Shown here: one piece after another, positions 8,354 through 15,721 of the stretch
How the letters are laid out: every line of letters starts with the position of its first letter
Position numbering within the stretch: position 1 is the stretch's first letter
Origin: Chlorobium sp.
Lineage (GTDB): Bacteria; Bacteroidota; Chlorobiia; Chlorobiales; Chlorobiaceae
Length of the DNA: 26,702 bases
Assembly (NCBI GenBank): GCA_026193435.1
Contig: JAPHUN010000152.1
Location: forward strand, 1 to 26,702
Direction: 5' to 3'
Translations under genes and position numbers: made by a program
Notes under the pieces: generated by a model
The model's input: only the letters and a program-made list of their open reading frames with translations
Told to the model about the DNA's origin: nothing
Databases searched by the model: none

Positions 8354-8827
8354 TCAGAACGGCAGGTCGTCCTTTTCTGTTTCAGAGTCGGGAGTGCTCT
8401 CTTCGGGGTTGTCATTGCCGAAACTCTGTTTCCGGGAAGCCGGCTGCTGGTATGAAGCGCTGTTGTCGTATCCCTGACCGCCCTGGTCCCTGCCCGATCC
8501 GAGCATCTGCATGTCGGAGCAGATGATTTCCGTAATGTATTTTTTTTCGCCGGTTTTGTTGTCTTCCCAGCTTCTTGTCTGCAGCCGGCCTTCAACGTAT
8601 ACCTGTCGCCCTTTTTTCAGGTACTGGTTGCAGATTTCAGCGAGTTTGCCCCAGGCGACGATGCGATGCCATTCGGTCCTTTCCTGCAAGTTGCCGCCGC
8701 CGTCTTTGAAGCTCTCGTTTGTTGCGAGGGTGAAATTGACGACAGATTGACCCGAAGGGGTTACCCGCATTTCAGGATCGGTTCCGAGATGCCCGATGAG
8801 CATTGCTTTATTAAGTCCGCGTGCCAT
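8354..8827 (-). CDS. ssb: Single-stranded DNA-binding protein
   Basis: A 157-residue SSB that coats single-stranded DNA in replication, repair and recombination. The OB fold occupies about residues 1-108 ([78 protein letters not shown]). A Gly/Gln/Ser-rich linker follows, and the acidic tip DDLPF that docks partner proteins is intact. I chose the ATG at 8827 because MARGLNK is the family N-terminus. The frame is open upstream to 8905, but that would add 26 unrelated residues and overlap pyrK. pyrK ends 32 bp upstream on the same strand, so the two genes are probably co-transcribed. Confidence 0.95.
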   Translation of the reverse strand: MARGLNKAMLIGHLGTDPEMRVTPSGQSVVNFTLATNESFKDGGGNLQERTEWHRIVAWGKLAEICNQYLKKGRQVYVEGRLQTRSWEDNKTGEKKYITEIICSDMQMLGSGRDQGGQGYDNSASYQQPASRKQSFGNDNPEESTPDSETEKDDLPF

Positions 8828-8859
8828 AATGTAGAGATGTCTTTGGGTGTTGGGAAAAA

Positions 8860-9657
8860 TCAGATAAGAAGTCTTCCTGCTTCGATGACCGGGCCGTCCT
8901 GACACAGGAGTATCGTTGATGTTCCGTTGCCGGACAGGTTTTTAAGTTCTACAGAGCATCCGTAGCATATGCCTATTCCGCATCCCATGATCGATTCAAG
9001 AGATGCTTCACAGGGCAGGTTTTTCTGTTGACAGAACACTGCAAGAGCTTTCAGCATGGGATTCGGGCCGCAGGCAAAAACCTTAACCGGGCCCGACACC
9101 GCTAAAAACTCAATTTTTTCGCGAAGAAGGTCAATGACGTTTCCCCTGAATCCGTCTGAACCGTCTTCCGTGGCGATGTGGCAATTTGTCAGGTTTCTGA
9201 TCTGAATATCTTTTTTTGTTTTGCCGCCGATAACATGATGGACTTTTTTTCCGGCAGCAAGAAGCGTCTTTTCAAGAAAAAGCATCGGTGCGGTTCCGAT
9301 ACCGCCGGATATCAGCAGGGCGGTTTCAAAATGCGGTTCGTCTATGGTGAATGCATTGCCCAGTGGCCCCAGCACCTGCAATTTCGTACCGACAGGGCTG
9401 CCACAGAGCAGCGCGGTTCCGCACCCGACTGATTTCGCCATGATTGCAATGCTGTCGCCATCGACAGCGTGTATTGAAAAAGGTCTTCTCAGCAGCGGCT
9501 CGTTGTTCGGGCTTATTTTAATATTGACAAAGTTTCCCGGTCTTGCTGTCCGGGCGATTTCAGGACAGCGGAATTCAATGAGCGAAACGTCCTGTCCGAG
9601 GCACCGGCTGGCCGTAATGGTTACTGTGTTGTCGGATATTGTTGAGTCTGGGCGCAT
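8860..9657 (-). CDS. pyrK: Dihydroorotate dehydrogenase electron transfer subunit
   Basis: A 265-residue FAD and [2Fe-2S] protein that passes electrons from dihydroorotate dehydrogenase (PyrD) to NAD+ in pyrimidine synthesis. FAD-binding RRPFSIH is at 57-63, the nucleotide-binding motif ISGGIGTAP is at 116-124, and ACGPNPML is at 195-202. The C-terminal cluster ligands are Cys226, Cys231, Cys234 and Cys252, spaced C-x4-C-x2-C-x17-C as in PyrK. The related sulfide dehydrogenase and NfnA-type subunits share the fold, but the cluster spacing and length favour PyrK. pyrD is not in the window. It is followed by ssb after 32 bp and is divergent from the ArsA-like gene at 9880. Confidence 0.88.
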   Translation of the reverse strand: MRPDSTISDNTVTITASRCLGQDVSLIEFRCPEIARTARPGNFVNIKISPNNEPLLRRPFSIHAVDGDSIAIMAKSVGCGTALLCGSPVGTKLQVLGPLGNAFTIDEPHFETALLISGGIGTAPMLFLEKTLLAAGKKVHHVIGGKTKKDIQIRNLTNCHIATEDGSDGFRGNVIDLLREKIEFLAVSGPVKVFACGPNPMLKALAVFCQQKNLPCEASLESIMGCGIGICYGCSVELKNLSGNGTSTILLCQDGPVIEAGRLLI

Positions 9658-9812
9658 GAGTGAGGAATAGACCTGAAACGGTGATGAAATATGGCTTTTG
9701 CTGGAAAAGTTAACCTTCAGTAGTAGTTATTTACAAACTAATAAGAGTTCTCAGAAAATAAAATGCATAGAAATTGAAAAAACATTCACTATTGTGAGTG
9801 ACGTTTCTGCTT

Positions 9813-9840
9813 TTGAAGAATGACACGATAGTTATATCTT
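9813..9840 (+). promoter_or_regulatory. Candidate sigma-70-type promoter of the first ArsA-like gene
   Basis: TTGAAG (9813-9818), 16-bp spacer, TATCTT (9835-9840). A start site near 9847 would give a leader of about 33 nt before the ATG at 9880. Confidence 0.3.
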
Positions 9841-9879
9841 GTACACTTTGAAAGTCTAATAAAATTCAATGCTTGGTTC

Positions 9880-11097
9880 ATGCGTATCTTAACATTTACA
9901 GGAAAAGGTGGAGTCGGCAAGACAAGTGTTTCCGCTGCAACAGCCGTTCGTTTGTCGCAAATGGGATATCGTACGCTGGTATTATCCACTGACCCTGCTC
10001 ACAGCCTTTCCGACTCTTTTAATATCTCCTTAGGACCTGAACCTACCAAGATCAAGGAGAACCTGCATGCCATCGAAGTAAATCCATATGTCGATTTAAA
10101 AGAGAACTGGCAGGCTGTTCAGAAGTATTATACGAGGGTGTTCGCAGCTCAAGGTGTTTCAGGAGTGGTAGCTGATGAGATGACTATCCTGCCGGGCATG
10201 GAAGAACTGTTTTCACTTTTGAGAATAAAACGATACAAGTCTTCCGGACTCTACGACGTACTTGTTCTCGATACCGCTCCGACCGGTGAAACGCTCCGGC
10301 TTCTTTCTCTGCCCGATACCCTTTCATGGGGTATGAAGGCGGTAAAGAATGTCAATAAATATATTATGAAGCCGCTCAGTAAGCCGCTTTCAAAGATGTC
10401 CGACAAGATCGCCTACTATATTCCTCCGGAAGATGCGATTGATTCTGTCGATCAGGTTTTTGACGAGCTTGAAGATATCAGAGAGATCCTTACCAATAAC
10501 AAGAACTCTACCGTGCGGCTTGTTATGAACGCGGAAAAGATGTCCATCAAGGAGACCATGCGCGCACTGACCTATCTGAATCTCTATGGATTCAACGTGG
10601 ATATGGTTCTGGTGAACAGGCTGCTCGATGTCAAGGAAGACAGCGGATATCTTGAGAAATGGAAATCAATTCAGCAGAAATATCTTCTTGAGATCGAGAG
10701 TGGATTCACACCGCTGCCGGTAAAACGTCTCAAGATGTACGATCAGGAGATTGTCGGCCTGCAAGCCCTCGATGTGTTTGCCAAAGACATGTATGGGGAT
10801 TCAGATCCCTCGCAGCTTATGTTCGATGAGCCTCCGATCAAGTTCGAAAGGAGTGGTGACACCTATGAGGTTCAATTGAAGCTTATGTTCGCCAATCCGG
10901 TTGATATCGATGTCTGGGTTACCGGAGATGAACTTTTCGTTCAGATAGGAAACCAGAGGAAAATCATTACACTCCCGATCAGTCTTACCGGGCTTGAGCC
11001 GGGAGATGCTGTATTCAAGGACAAGTGGCTGCATATTCCGTTTGACCTCAACAAGCAGAAAGAGCATCACAGAGAGAAGGAATATAACAGGGCTTGA
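9880..11097 (+). CDS. ArsA/Get3-like ATPase with C-terminal Hsp20-like domain (first copy)
   Basis: A 405-residue deviant-Walker-A ATPase. The P-loop GKGGVGKTS is at 8-16 with signature Lys9, switch I STDPAHSL at 36-43, switch II DTAPTGETLRLL at 131-142, and the base-binding Asn is probably N217. A beta-rich Hsp20-like domain (about 318-390, with VDIDVWVTGDELFVQIG) follows, as in many bacterial ArsA proteins. I find no cysteine anywhere in the protein, so the arsenite site of ArsA and the zinc CxxC of eukaryotic Get3 are both absent, and no arsB or arsR is nearby. Family knowledge plus the chlorosome genes just downstream suggest a chaperone or targeting ATPase rather than a pump. It lies 121 bp upstream of csmC, and its paralogue is at 14156. 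Confidence 0.9.
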   Translation: MRILTFTGKGGVGKTSVSAATAVRLSQMGYRTLVLSTDPAHSLSDSFNISLGPEPTKIKENLHAIEVNPYVDLKENWQAVQKYYTRVFAAQGVSGVVADEMTILPGMEELFSLLRIKRYKSSGLYDVLVLDTAPTGETLRLLSLPDTLSWGMKAVKNVNKYIMKPLSKPLSKMSDKIAYYIPPEDAIDSVDQVFDELEDIREILTNNKNSTVRLVMNAEKMSIKETMRALTYLNLYGFNVDMVLVNRLLDVKEDSGYLEKWKSIQQKYLLEIESGFTPLPVKRLKMYDQEIVGLQALDVFAKDMYGDSDPSQLMFDEPPIKFERSGDTYEVQLKLMFANPVDIDVWVTGDELFVQIGNQRKIITLPISLTGLEPGDAVFKDKWLHIPFDLNKQKEHHREKEYNRA

Positions 11098-11127
11098 TGC
11101 TGTTGGTGGGCCGAATTCAGTTGCGGT

Positions 11128-11156
11128 TTGCTGGTAATGGATTTTATGTTTACATT
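11128..11156 (+). promoter_or_regulatory. Candidate promoter of csmC-csmA
   Basis: TTGCTG (11128-11133), 17-bp spacer, TACATT (11151-11156). It would give a leader of about 55 nt ending in a strong ribosome-binding site. The match to consensus is moderate. Confidence 0.3.
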
Positions 11157-11204
11157 TTTTCAGGGTACATCAATAAAAAAATAACGGGACTTGAAAAGGT
11201 CTCC

Positions 11205-11210
11205 AAGGAG
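11205..11210 (+). promoter_or_regulatory. Strong ribosome-binding site of csmC
   Basis: AAGGAG, 8 bp before the ATG at 11219. It fixes this start and stands out against the weak sites of most neighbouring genes. Confidence 0.85.
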
Positions 11211-11218
11211 AGTGCACT

Positions 11219-11638
11219 ATGGGTGAATCGTATCAGAAAATTCGTCAGGACTTTAAAGATCTGGAGCTGACAGACCGCATGACTTTTCTTGCTGAAGGTG
11301 CGCTGCTTACCGGGCAGAGTGCTATCGTGGGTGGACTTGAGCTGGCGGGTAGTCTCGTGGAAACCGTGTCCGGCACAGTCGGCTCTCTTGTGGATGCCAC
11401 CGGAATCAGCAGAATGCTCGGTTCTACAAGCGGTGTGGTCGGCGATACCATTGACAGGGTGGCCATTACCGTCAAAGATGTGTCACGAACTGCAGGTGAG
11501 CTGTATTCGGATGCAGTAAAGAATGTTGAAAACGTGACCGAAAATGCAGCAACAGCTGTTGGTGATGTCGGTATGTCGGCTTCCGAGACCGTTAAGGGTG
11601 TCAAGGGTTCTTTTCAGCAGTCCGGCGGTAAAAAGTAA
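11219..11638 (+). CDS. csmC: Chlorosome envelope protein C
   Basis: A 139-residue protein of the lipid-monolayer envelope of the chlorosome, the antenna organelle attached to the inner face of the cytoplasmic membrane. The N-terminal part is charged ([15 protein letters not shown]). The middle is small-residue-rich and amphipathic ([39 protein letters not shown], about 24-62). A Val/Thr/Ala helical tail ends in GGKK. This composition and size match CsmC of Chlorobium (about 142 residues), and the gene sits directly before csmA as in other green sulfur bacteria. csmA starts 136 bp downstream with no strong terminator between them, so a csmC-csmA transcript is likely. CsmC is not needed for BChl binding, and its precise role is unknown. 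Confidence 0.93.
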   Translation: MGESYQKIRQDFKDLELTDRMTFLAEGALLTGQSAIVGGLELAGSLVETVSGTVGSLVDATGISRMLGSTSGVVGDTIDRVAITVKDVSRTAGELYSDAVKNVENVTENAATAVGDVGMSASETVKGVKGSFQQSGGKK

Positions 11639-11763
11639 ATGATCCTGCGTTGTCTGGAGACGCAAATGTGATTTTAATTTTGTGTTTTTTTTATTTTACC
11701 GTAAATTGTTTCAAAGTATCTATTTCTGTTTAACCTGCTAAATTTCTAATAATTAAATTCCAA

Positions 11764-11770
11764 AAGGAGG
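11764..11770 (+). promoter_or_regulatory. Near-perfect ribosome-binding site of csmA
   Basis: AAGGAGG, 4 bp before the ATG at 11775, the best Shine-Dalgarno in the window. It fits the very high protein output needed for the chlorosome baseplate. Confidence 0.85.
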
Positions 11771-11774
11771 AATT

Positions 11775-12020
11775 ATGAGTGGAGGAGGAGTATTTACCGA
11801 TATCCTTGCCGCAGCCGGTCGTATCTTCGAGGTTATGGTAGAAGGTCACTGGGAAACAGTTGGTATGTTGTTTGATTCTCTGGGTAAAGGTACCATGAGA
11901 ATTAATCGTAATGCATACGGCAACATGGGCGGCGGTGGCGGAAGTCTTCGCGGTTCTTCACCTGAAGTTTCCGGTTTTGCTGTACCAACCAAAGCGGTTG
12001 AGTCAAAATTCGCAAAGTAA
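11775..12020 (+). CDS. csmA: Chlorosome baseplate protein A precursor
   Basis: An 81-residue precursor of CsmA, which binds BChl a and forms the paracrystalline baseplate that passes energy from the chlorosome interior to the FMO protein. The sequence is almost that of known Csm[21 protein letters not shown], the BChl a ligand His25 in VEGHWETVG, the amphipathic helix around [18 protein letters not shown], and the C-terminal propeptide ending AVESKFAK. Known CsmA is made as 79 residues and trimmed by 20 to a 59-residue form. The two extra residues here lie in the glycine run (about 52-56), just before the processing region. The gene is followed by a strong terminator and preceded by csmC. The AT-rich 136-bp gap may hold a second promoter. 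Confidence 0.98.
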   Translation: MSGGGVFTDILAAAGRIFEVMVEGHWETVGMLFDSLGKGTMRINRNAYGNMGGGGGSLRGSSPEVSGFAVPTKAVESKFAK

Positions 12021-12039
12021 GCGAACAAGCAAACAAGCT

Positions 12040-12080
12040 AAAAAGGCAGTGATAGCGTTACGCTACCCACTGCCTTTTTT
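12040..12080 (+). terminator. Strong intrinsic terminator after csmA
   Basis: A 12-bp outer stem AAAAAGGCAGTG/CACTGCCTTTTT (12040-12051, 12068-12079), an inner stem TAGCG/CGCTA with TTA loop, and a closing T-run (12075-12080). It isolates the csm transcript from the downstream gene. Confidence 0.93.
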
Positions 12081-12265
12081 ATTTTACGGGACTGCCGGAT
12101 AAACAGTCTGTAAAAAATTTTCACCATTCATATCATAGCCATACCGAAACGGCGACTGGTCTTGAGTATGTTCCCCCGCCTGCGGTGCTCTTCCCGCATT
12201 GAGTCATGTATGACCGATGATTGAAGGTCCGGTAACGACTGCGCTTATCGGAGAAGGGGGTGGGG

Positions 12266-12292
12266 TTGTTCTATGGCATATTATTATATAAT
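12266..12292 (+). promoter_or_regulatory. Candidate promoter of the 587-residue protein gene
   Basis: TTGTTC (12266-12271), 15-bp spacer (short), TATAAT (12287-12292) in a very AT-rich stretch. The gap between the csmA terminator and 12364 shows no other structure or small gene that I can support. Confidence 0.3.
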
Positions 12293-12363
12293 TTCTATTT
12301 GTTTTCATATTTTTATTGCTTTCTGAATTGTACTGCAAACCAGTGTAAAGCACAGGACTTGAG

Positions 12364-14127
12364 ATGGCTACTATTTCTACGTATGTATCGGGACACGCTG
12401 AAGCGGGTGATATCGCTGAGTTTTTTCAAAAGCAACTGCTCAATGCAGGAGAGCGTCCAATAGCGTTTTTTGATGGGGTCTTCTATGAATCACATCAGGA
12501 AAGGGTGGGCAATATTGCCTTTCAGGATTACCTGATTTACTCAGACAGGGCGGTCTATCTCTGGGCAAGAGGGGCAAACAAGGATTATCTCGACAGGTTT
12601 GCATTGGGAGCGGTTTCGATTAACAGCAGAAACAAGGACAATGATTTCGCCACGCTCAATCTCAGAATCAGAAGGGAAGGAAAAGAGCCTGTCTACGTCA
12701 TATTTGATATGGTTGAAATAGCTGAGGCTGAGAAGATCAGTACATTGCACACGATTATTGAGTCAACCATCGAGAATTACCTGGGGAACAATTTCCGCGA
12801 AGAAATACCTGATCAGATAGCCGAGCAGATATTTGCGTCCGGGGTCAATATTTGCCCCCCTTCTCCTCTTTCTTTTTCGCCTTCGGCAGGTCAGGCATCA
12901 GTACAGGAGCAAAATAGCCGTATAGGATATGGCCAGGATCTTCTGGAGCAGTACAAAACATCCATGGGGTTTTCTTCAGGAAGCCCTTCTGAAGCCCGGC
13001 CGCCACGCGGCCCCTCTTTTACGGGAGGAGCTGCACCTCAGCAGTCCGCAGGAACCCGCCGCCCGTCGATGCCGGGCATCCCTAAGGAGATCGAGGGGTT
13101 ACTGCCGACAGATCCTGAGGCGTTGAAGCGGATTGCCGGAAATTTGAAGGATATGGTCGGTGAGGCGCCGTTCAGGTTCCGGGATCAGGTGATGAAAGAT
13201 CTTCAGAATGTCCCGGGTGATGTCGCTACGGTGCTGAAAGCGGTTAACGAGCTGGTGTCTAATATTTCCGATAATCCTCAGGCCGAGAAGTTCGTTCTTA
13301 CTGCCATACAGACGGCGGTGAAAAATGACGGCATTCTGGGTTCAGTCGGCAAAATGATCAAGATGACGCAAAGTTTCGGTCCCATGGGTAATAAGCCCGG
13401 CGGGCAGCAATCTTCCGGGGGCAGCTCTGCGGCAGGAGGAAATGCACATGGCGCCGATAACGCAGGAGCCCAGTCTGAAGACGACTATACCGGCACCACC
13501 AGGCGCAAGAAGCTGAAAATTCATATGGATAACGAGGAAGCTCCGGGTGGCGTTTTCGGCGACTCATTTGATCAGGTCCTGCCTGATATCGAGTCCGGTA
13601 TTTCTTCTGCTCAATCAGGGAGTTCCTCCGAAGAGAATGAGGCGGGTGTTCACAGGAAAAAAGTAACTATTATAGCTGACGTTCCGGAAGAGTCGGAATC
13701 CGGTATTCCCCTCGGGTCTTCCCATCAGGAACAAGTGCGGAAGAAGGTTTCGTCAGTTGAAGATTCAGGGAGCGGCAAGGCTGCGTCGGAAAAAAAAGAA
13801 CAGGCGAATACTGAAACTGAAGATATTCCTCAAGCGCTGGAGGAACAGCTCAGGGACGCTCTGGTAGAGGCTGAAGATACCGCCCGGTCGGAACCGGACA
13901 GTGCGGCTGAGGTGGATGAGAGCCAGGTTGTACGAAAAAAAATATCAATTCAGCATGAAGAGGCTGATGAAAGTCAGGTAGAAGAAAAAGAGTCAAGGGT
14001 GTACAGAACGATCGAGTCGGAAGCCCGCCAGGATGAAACGCAAGAGGGGAAGGACAGACAGAAAAAACCTGAGCCTAACTCAATTTTACGGGGATCTCAC
14101 AATAAAAAAGCAAATAATCAAGGTTAA
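12364..14127 (+). CDS. Unrecognised protein of the chlorosome locus: PH-like N-terminus, RKK-repeat tail
   Basis: A 587-residue protein without signal peptide or membrane segment, so probably cytoplasmic. I do not recognise the family. Residues about 30-145 (FFDGVFYE, FQDYLIYSDRAVYLWARG, LNLRIRREGKEPVYVIFDM, then a helix) look like a small bacterial PH-like fold; this is impression only. A Pro/Ser/Gly-rich linker (about 160-235) leads to a helical domain (about 238-335, PKEIEGLLPTDPEALKRIAG, FRDQVMKDLQNVPGDVATVL). A Gly/Ser/Ala/Gln-rich stretch (340-370) follows, then a highly charged tail to 587. The tail repeats a basic motif, RKK-[LVI], starting at residues 381, 431, 459 and 524, each within acidic sequence. 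The ATG has a moderate AGGA site. It lies after the csmA terminator and 28 bp before the second ArsA-like gene, so it is probably co-transcribed with that gene. Confidence 0.85.
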   Translation: MATISTYVSGHAEAGDIAEFFQKQLLNAGERPIAFFDGVFYESHQERVGNIAFQDYLIYSDRAVYLWARGANKDYLDRFALGAVSINSRNKDNDFATLNLRIRREGKEPVYVIFDMVEIAEAEKISTLHTIIESTIENYLGNNFREEIPDQIAEQIFASGVNICPPSPLSFSPSAGQASVQEQNSRIGYGQDLLEQYKTSMGFSSGSPSEARPPRGPSFTGGAAPQQSAGTRRPSMPGIPKEIEGLLPTDPEALKRIAGNLKDMVGEAPFRFRDQVMKDLQNVPGDVATVLKAVNELVSNISDNPQAEKFVLTAIQTAVKNDGILGSVGKMIKMTQSFGPMGNKPGGQQSSGGSSAAGGNAHGADNAGAQSEDDYTGTTRRKKLKIHMDNEEAPGGVFGDSFDQVLPDIESGISSAQSGSSSEENEAGVHRKKVTIIADVPEESESGIPLGSSHQEQVRKKVSSVEDSGSGKAASEKKEQANTETEDIPQALEEQLRDALVEAEDTARSEPDSAAEVDESQVVRKKISIQHEEADESQVEEKESRVYRTIESEARQDETQEGKDRQKKPEPNSILRGSHNKKANNQG

Positions 14128-14155
14128 ATCCTCACAATAGTTTTTCAGTACAAAC

Positions 14156-15310
14156 ATGAGAATTATTCTTTATCTGGGAAAAGGCGGAGTTGGTAAAACA
14201 ACAGTTTCAGCTGCCACAGCTACCTCAATTGCTCGCAATGGTAAAAGGGTTCTTATCATGAGCACGGATGTTGCTCACAGTCTGGCCGACGCTCTGGGTG
14301 TTGAATTGACTCCCCAGCCTCAGGAGGTGGAAAAAAACCTCTTTGCGATGGAAGTCAACGTTCTGGCGGAGATCAGAGAGAACTGGAATGAACTGTATTC
14401 CTATTTTTCATCAATTCTGATGAGTGACGGTGCTAATGAAGTTGTTGCTGAAGAGTTGGCGGTTGTTCCCGGTATGGAGGAGATGATAAGTCTGCGCCAC
14501 ATATGGAAAGCGGCTAAATCAGGAGATTATGATGCTATTGTTGTCGATGCGGCTCCCACAGGCGAAACCATGCGGCTGCTTGGAATGCCGGAATCCTATG
14601 GGTGGTATTCCGACAAGATTGGCGGCTGGCATTCAAAAGCGATAGGTTTCGCGGCACCGCTCCTGAACCGGTTTATGCCGAAGAAGAATATCTTCAAGCT
14701 TATGCCTGAGGTCAATGACCATATGAAGGAGCTGCACGGTATGCTTCAGGATAAGAGCATTACCACCTTCAGGGTCGTGGTCAATCCCGAGAACATGGTA
14801 ATCAAGGAAGCTCTTCGGGTTCAGACATACCTTAATCTTTTCGGTTACAAGCTCGATGCTGTTATCGTAAACAAGATCCTGCCGCAGAGTTCATCCGACG
14901 ACTACCTGACCAGTCTCATCGCACTGCAGCAGAAGTACCTGAAAGTTATTGACGACTGCTTCTATCCCCTGCCGATTTTCAAGGCTTCCCAGGTCGCCGG
15001 CGAAGTTATCAGGACCGACCAGCTGCATGCTTTGGGACAGCAGCTTTTTGCCGGCAACAACCCTGTTGAGGTGCTCTATAAAAACGGTAAAACACAGCAA
15101 CTGGATAAAGTTGACGGTAAGTATGTGCTGCGTCTGCATATGCCGAATGTCGAAATCACCAAATTGAATGTGAACATCAAGGGGGATGAACTGCTTGTCG
15201 ATATTAACAATTTCAGAAAGAGCATTGTTCTTCCGAACATTCTTGTGGGACGGAAAACCGAGGGGGCTGATTTCGACGAGGGCCATCTCAATATCACGTT
15301 TACCAATTAG
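14156..15310 (+). CDS. ArsA/Get3-like ATPase with C-terminal Hsp20-like domain (second copy)
   Basis: A 384-residue paralogue of the 9880-11097 ATPase. The P-loop GKGGVGKTT is at 8-16, switch I STDVAHSL at 36-43, and switch [14 protein letters not shown] at 131-142, where the first copy has DTAP. A hydrophobic helix-forming stretch (about 150-185, [13 protein letters not shown]) corresponds to the client-binding region of Get3. The C-terminal beta-rich Hsp20-like domain runs from about 322 to 383. There is a single cysteine (Cys268), so no arsenite or zinc site. The equal positions of the motifs to residue 142 show common descent with the first copy. It starts 28 bp after the RKK-repeat protein gene with no visible Shine-Dalgarno, suggesting translational coupling or a shared transcript. 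Confidence 0.9.
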   Translation: MRIILYLGKGGVGKTTVSAATATSIARNGKRVLIMSTDVAHSLADALGVELTPQPQEVEKNLFAMEVNVLAEIRENWNELYSYFSSILMSDGANEVVAEELAVVPGMEEMISLRHIWKAAKSGDYDAIVVDAAPTGETMRLLGMPESYGWYSDKIGGWHSKAIGFAAPLLNRFMPKKNIFKLMPEVNDHMKELHGMLQDKSITTFRVVVNPENMVIKEALRVQTYLNLFGYKLDAVIVNKILPQSSSDDYLTSLIALQQKYLKVIDDCFYPLPIFKASQVAGEVIRTDQLHALGQQLFAGNNPVEVLYKNGKTQQLDKVDGKYVLRLHMPNVEITKLNVNIKGDELLVDINNFRKSIVLPNILVGRKTEGADFDEGHLNITFTN

Positions 15311-15351
15311 TGGTGCGCCTGTTTAAGCAACGGTGTGCATAGATCCGGTTA

Positions 15352-15378
15352 AGAGGCTGCCTCAAAAGGGCGGCCTCT
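15352..15378 (+). terminator. Hairpin after the second ArsA-like gene
   Basis: AGAGGCTGCC (15352-15361) pairs with GGCGGCCTCT (15369-15378), with one U-G pair and a 7-nt loop, followed by CGTATTTT. The U-tract is interrupted, so efficiency is uncertain. Its left arm also pairs with 15632-15640 (see findings). Confidence 0.5.
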
Positions 15379-15420
15379 CGTATTTTGAGCAGGCAATAGT
15401 GAGCGGCATCCCTCCTGGTT

Positions 15421-15594
15421 GTCATCCCCGGGCTTGACCTCTTCTCCACTCCCTGTCATTCCCGTGCCCGACCCGTGAAATTTGAGCATCTATTTCACAG
15501 GTCTTACACGGGAATCCATTCTTGTCATGTAAAACCCCATGGATGCCGGATCACCCCGTGTAATAACTTGAATATTACACAGGGCGGCATGACG
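15421..15594. repeat. Cluster of dispersed palindromic repeats (copy 2)
   Basis: Most of the 410-bp gap between the second ArsA-like gene and folK. Blocks: 15421-15438, reverse complement of the GGTCAAGCCCG-GGATGAC block of copy 1; 15458-15515, outer arms ATTCCCGTG/CACGGGAAT enclosing a palindrome with GTGAAAT/ATTTCAC arms; and 15539-15594, ATGGATGCCGG then CCCGTGTAATA/TATTACACAGGG. Each inner block is also present at 8104-8250. No gene is visible here. Confidence 0.75.
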
Positions 15595-15619
15595 GTATGT
15601 GGTTTGAACCATAGGTGAC

Positions 15620-15645
15620 AGGCTTCTGTGACAGCCTCTTTTTTT
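15620..15645 (+). terminator. Terminator-like AGGCT/AGCCT hairpin with seven T
   Basis: AGGCT (15620-15624), 8-nt loop, AGCCT (15633-15637), then C and a run of seven T. The short stem is followed by the best T-tract in this gap. It may be the surviving right half of an older, larger terminator. Confidence 0.45.
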
Positions 15646-15721
15646 GCAGAGAACAGCCGCGCTGAAGAACCGGTGTCACAAAGCGGTTTCCGCTCGATGT
15701 TCCTTAAGGGTACTGCCTGTT

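Noticed and set aside
8828..8905. N-terminal extension of ssb
   Set aside because: The 26 extra residues overlap pyrK and are not part of the SSB family; MARGLNK at 8827 is the natural start.
9880..15310. Arsenic resistance operon
   Set aside because: The two ArsA-type ATPases lack the arsenite-binding cysteines and there is no arsB, arsC, arsD or arsR in the neighbourhood.
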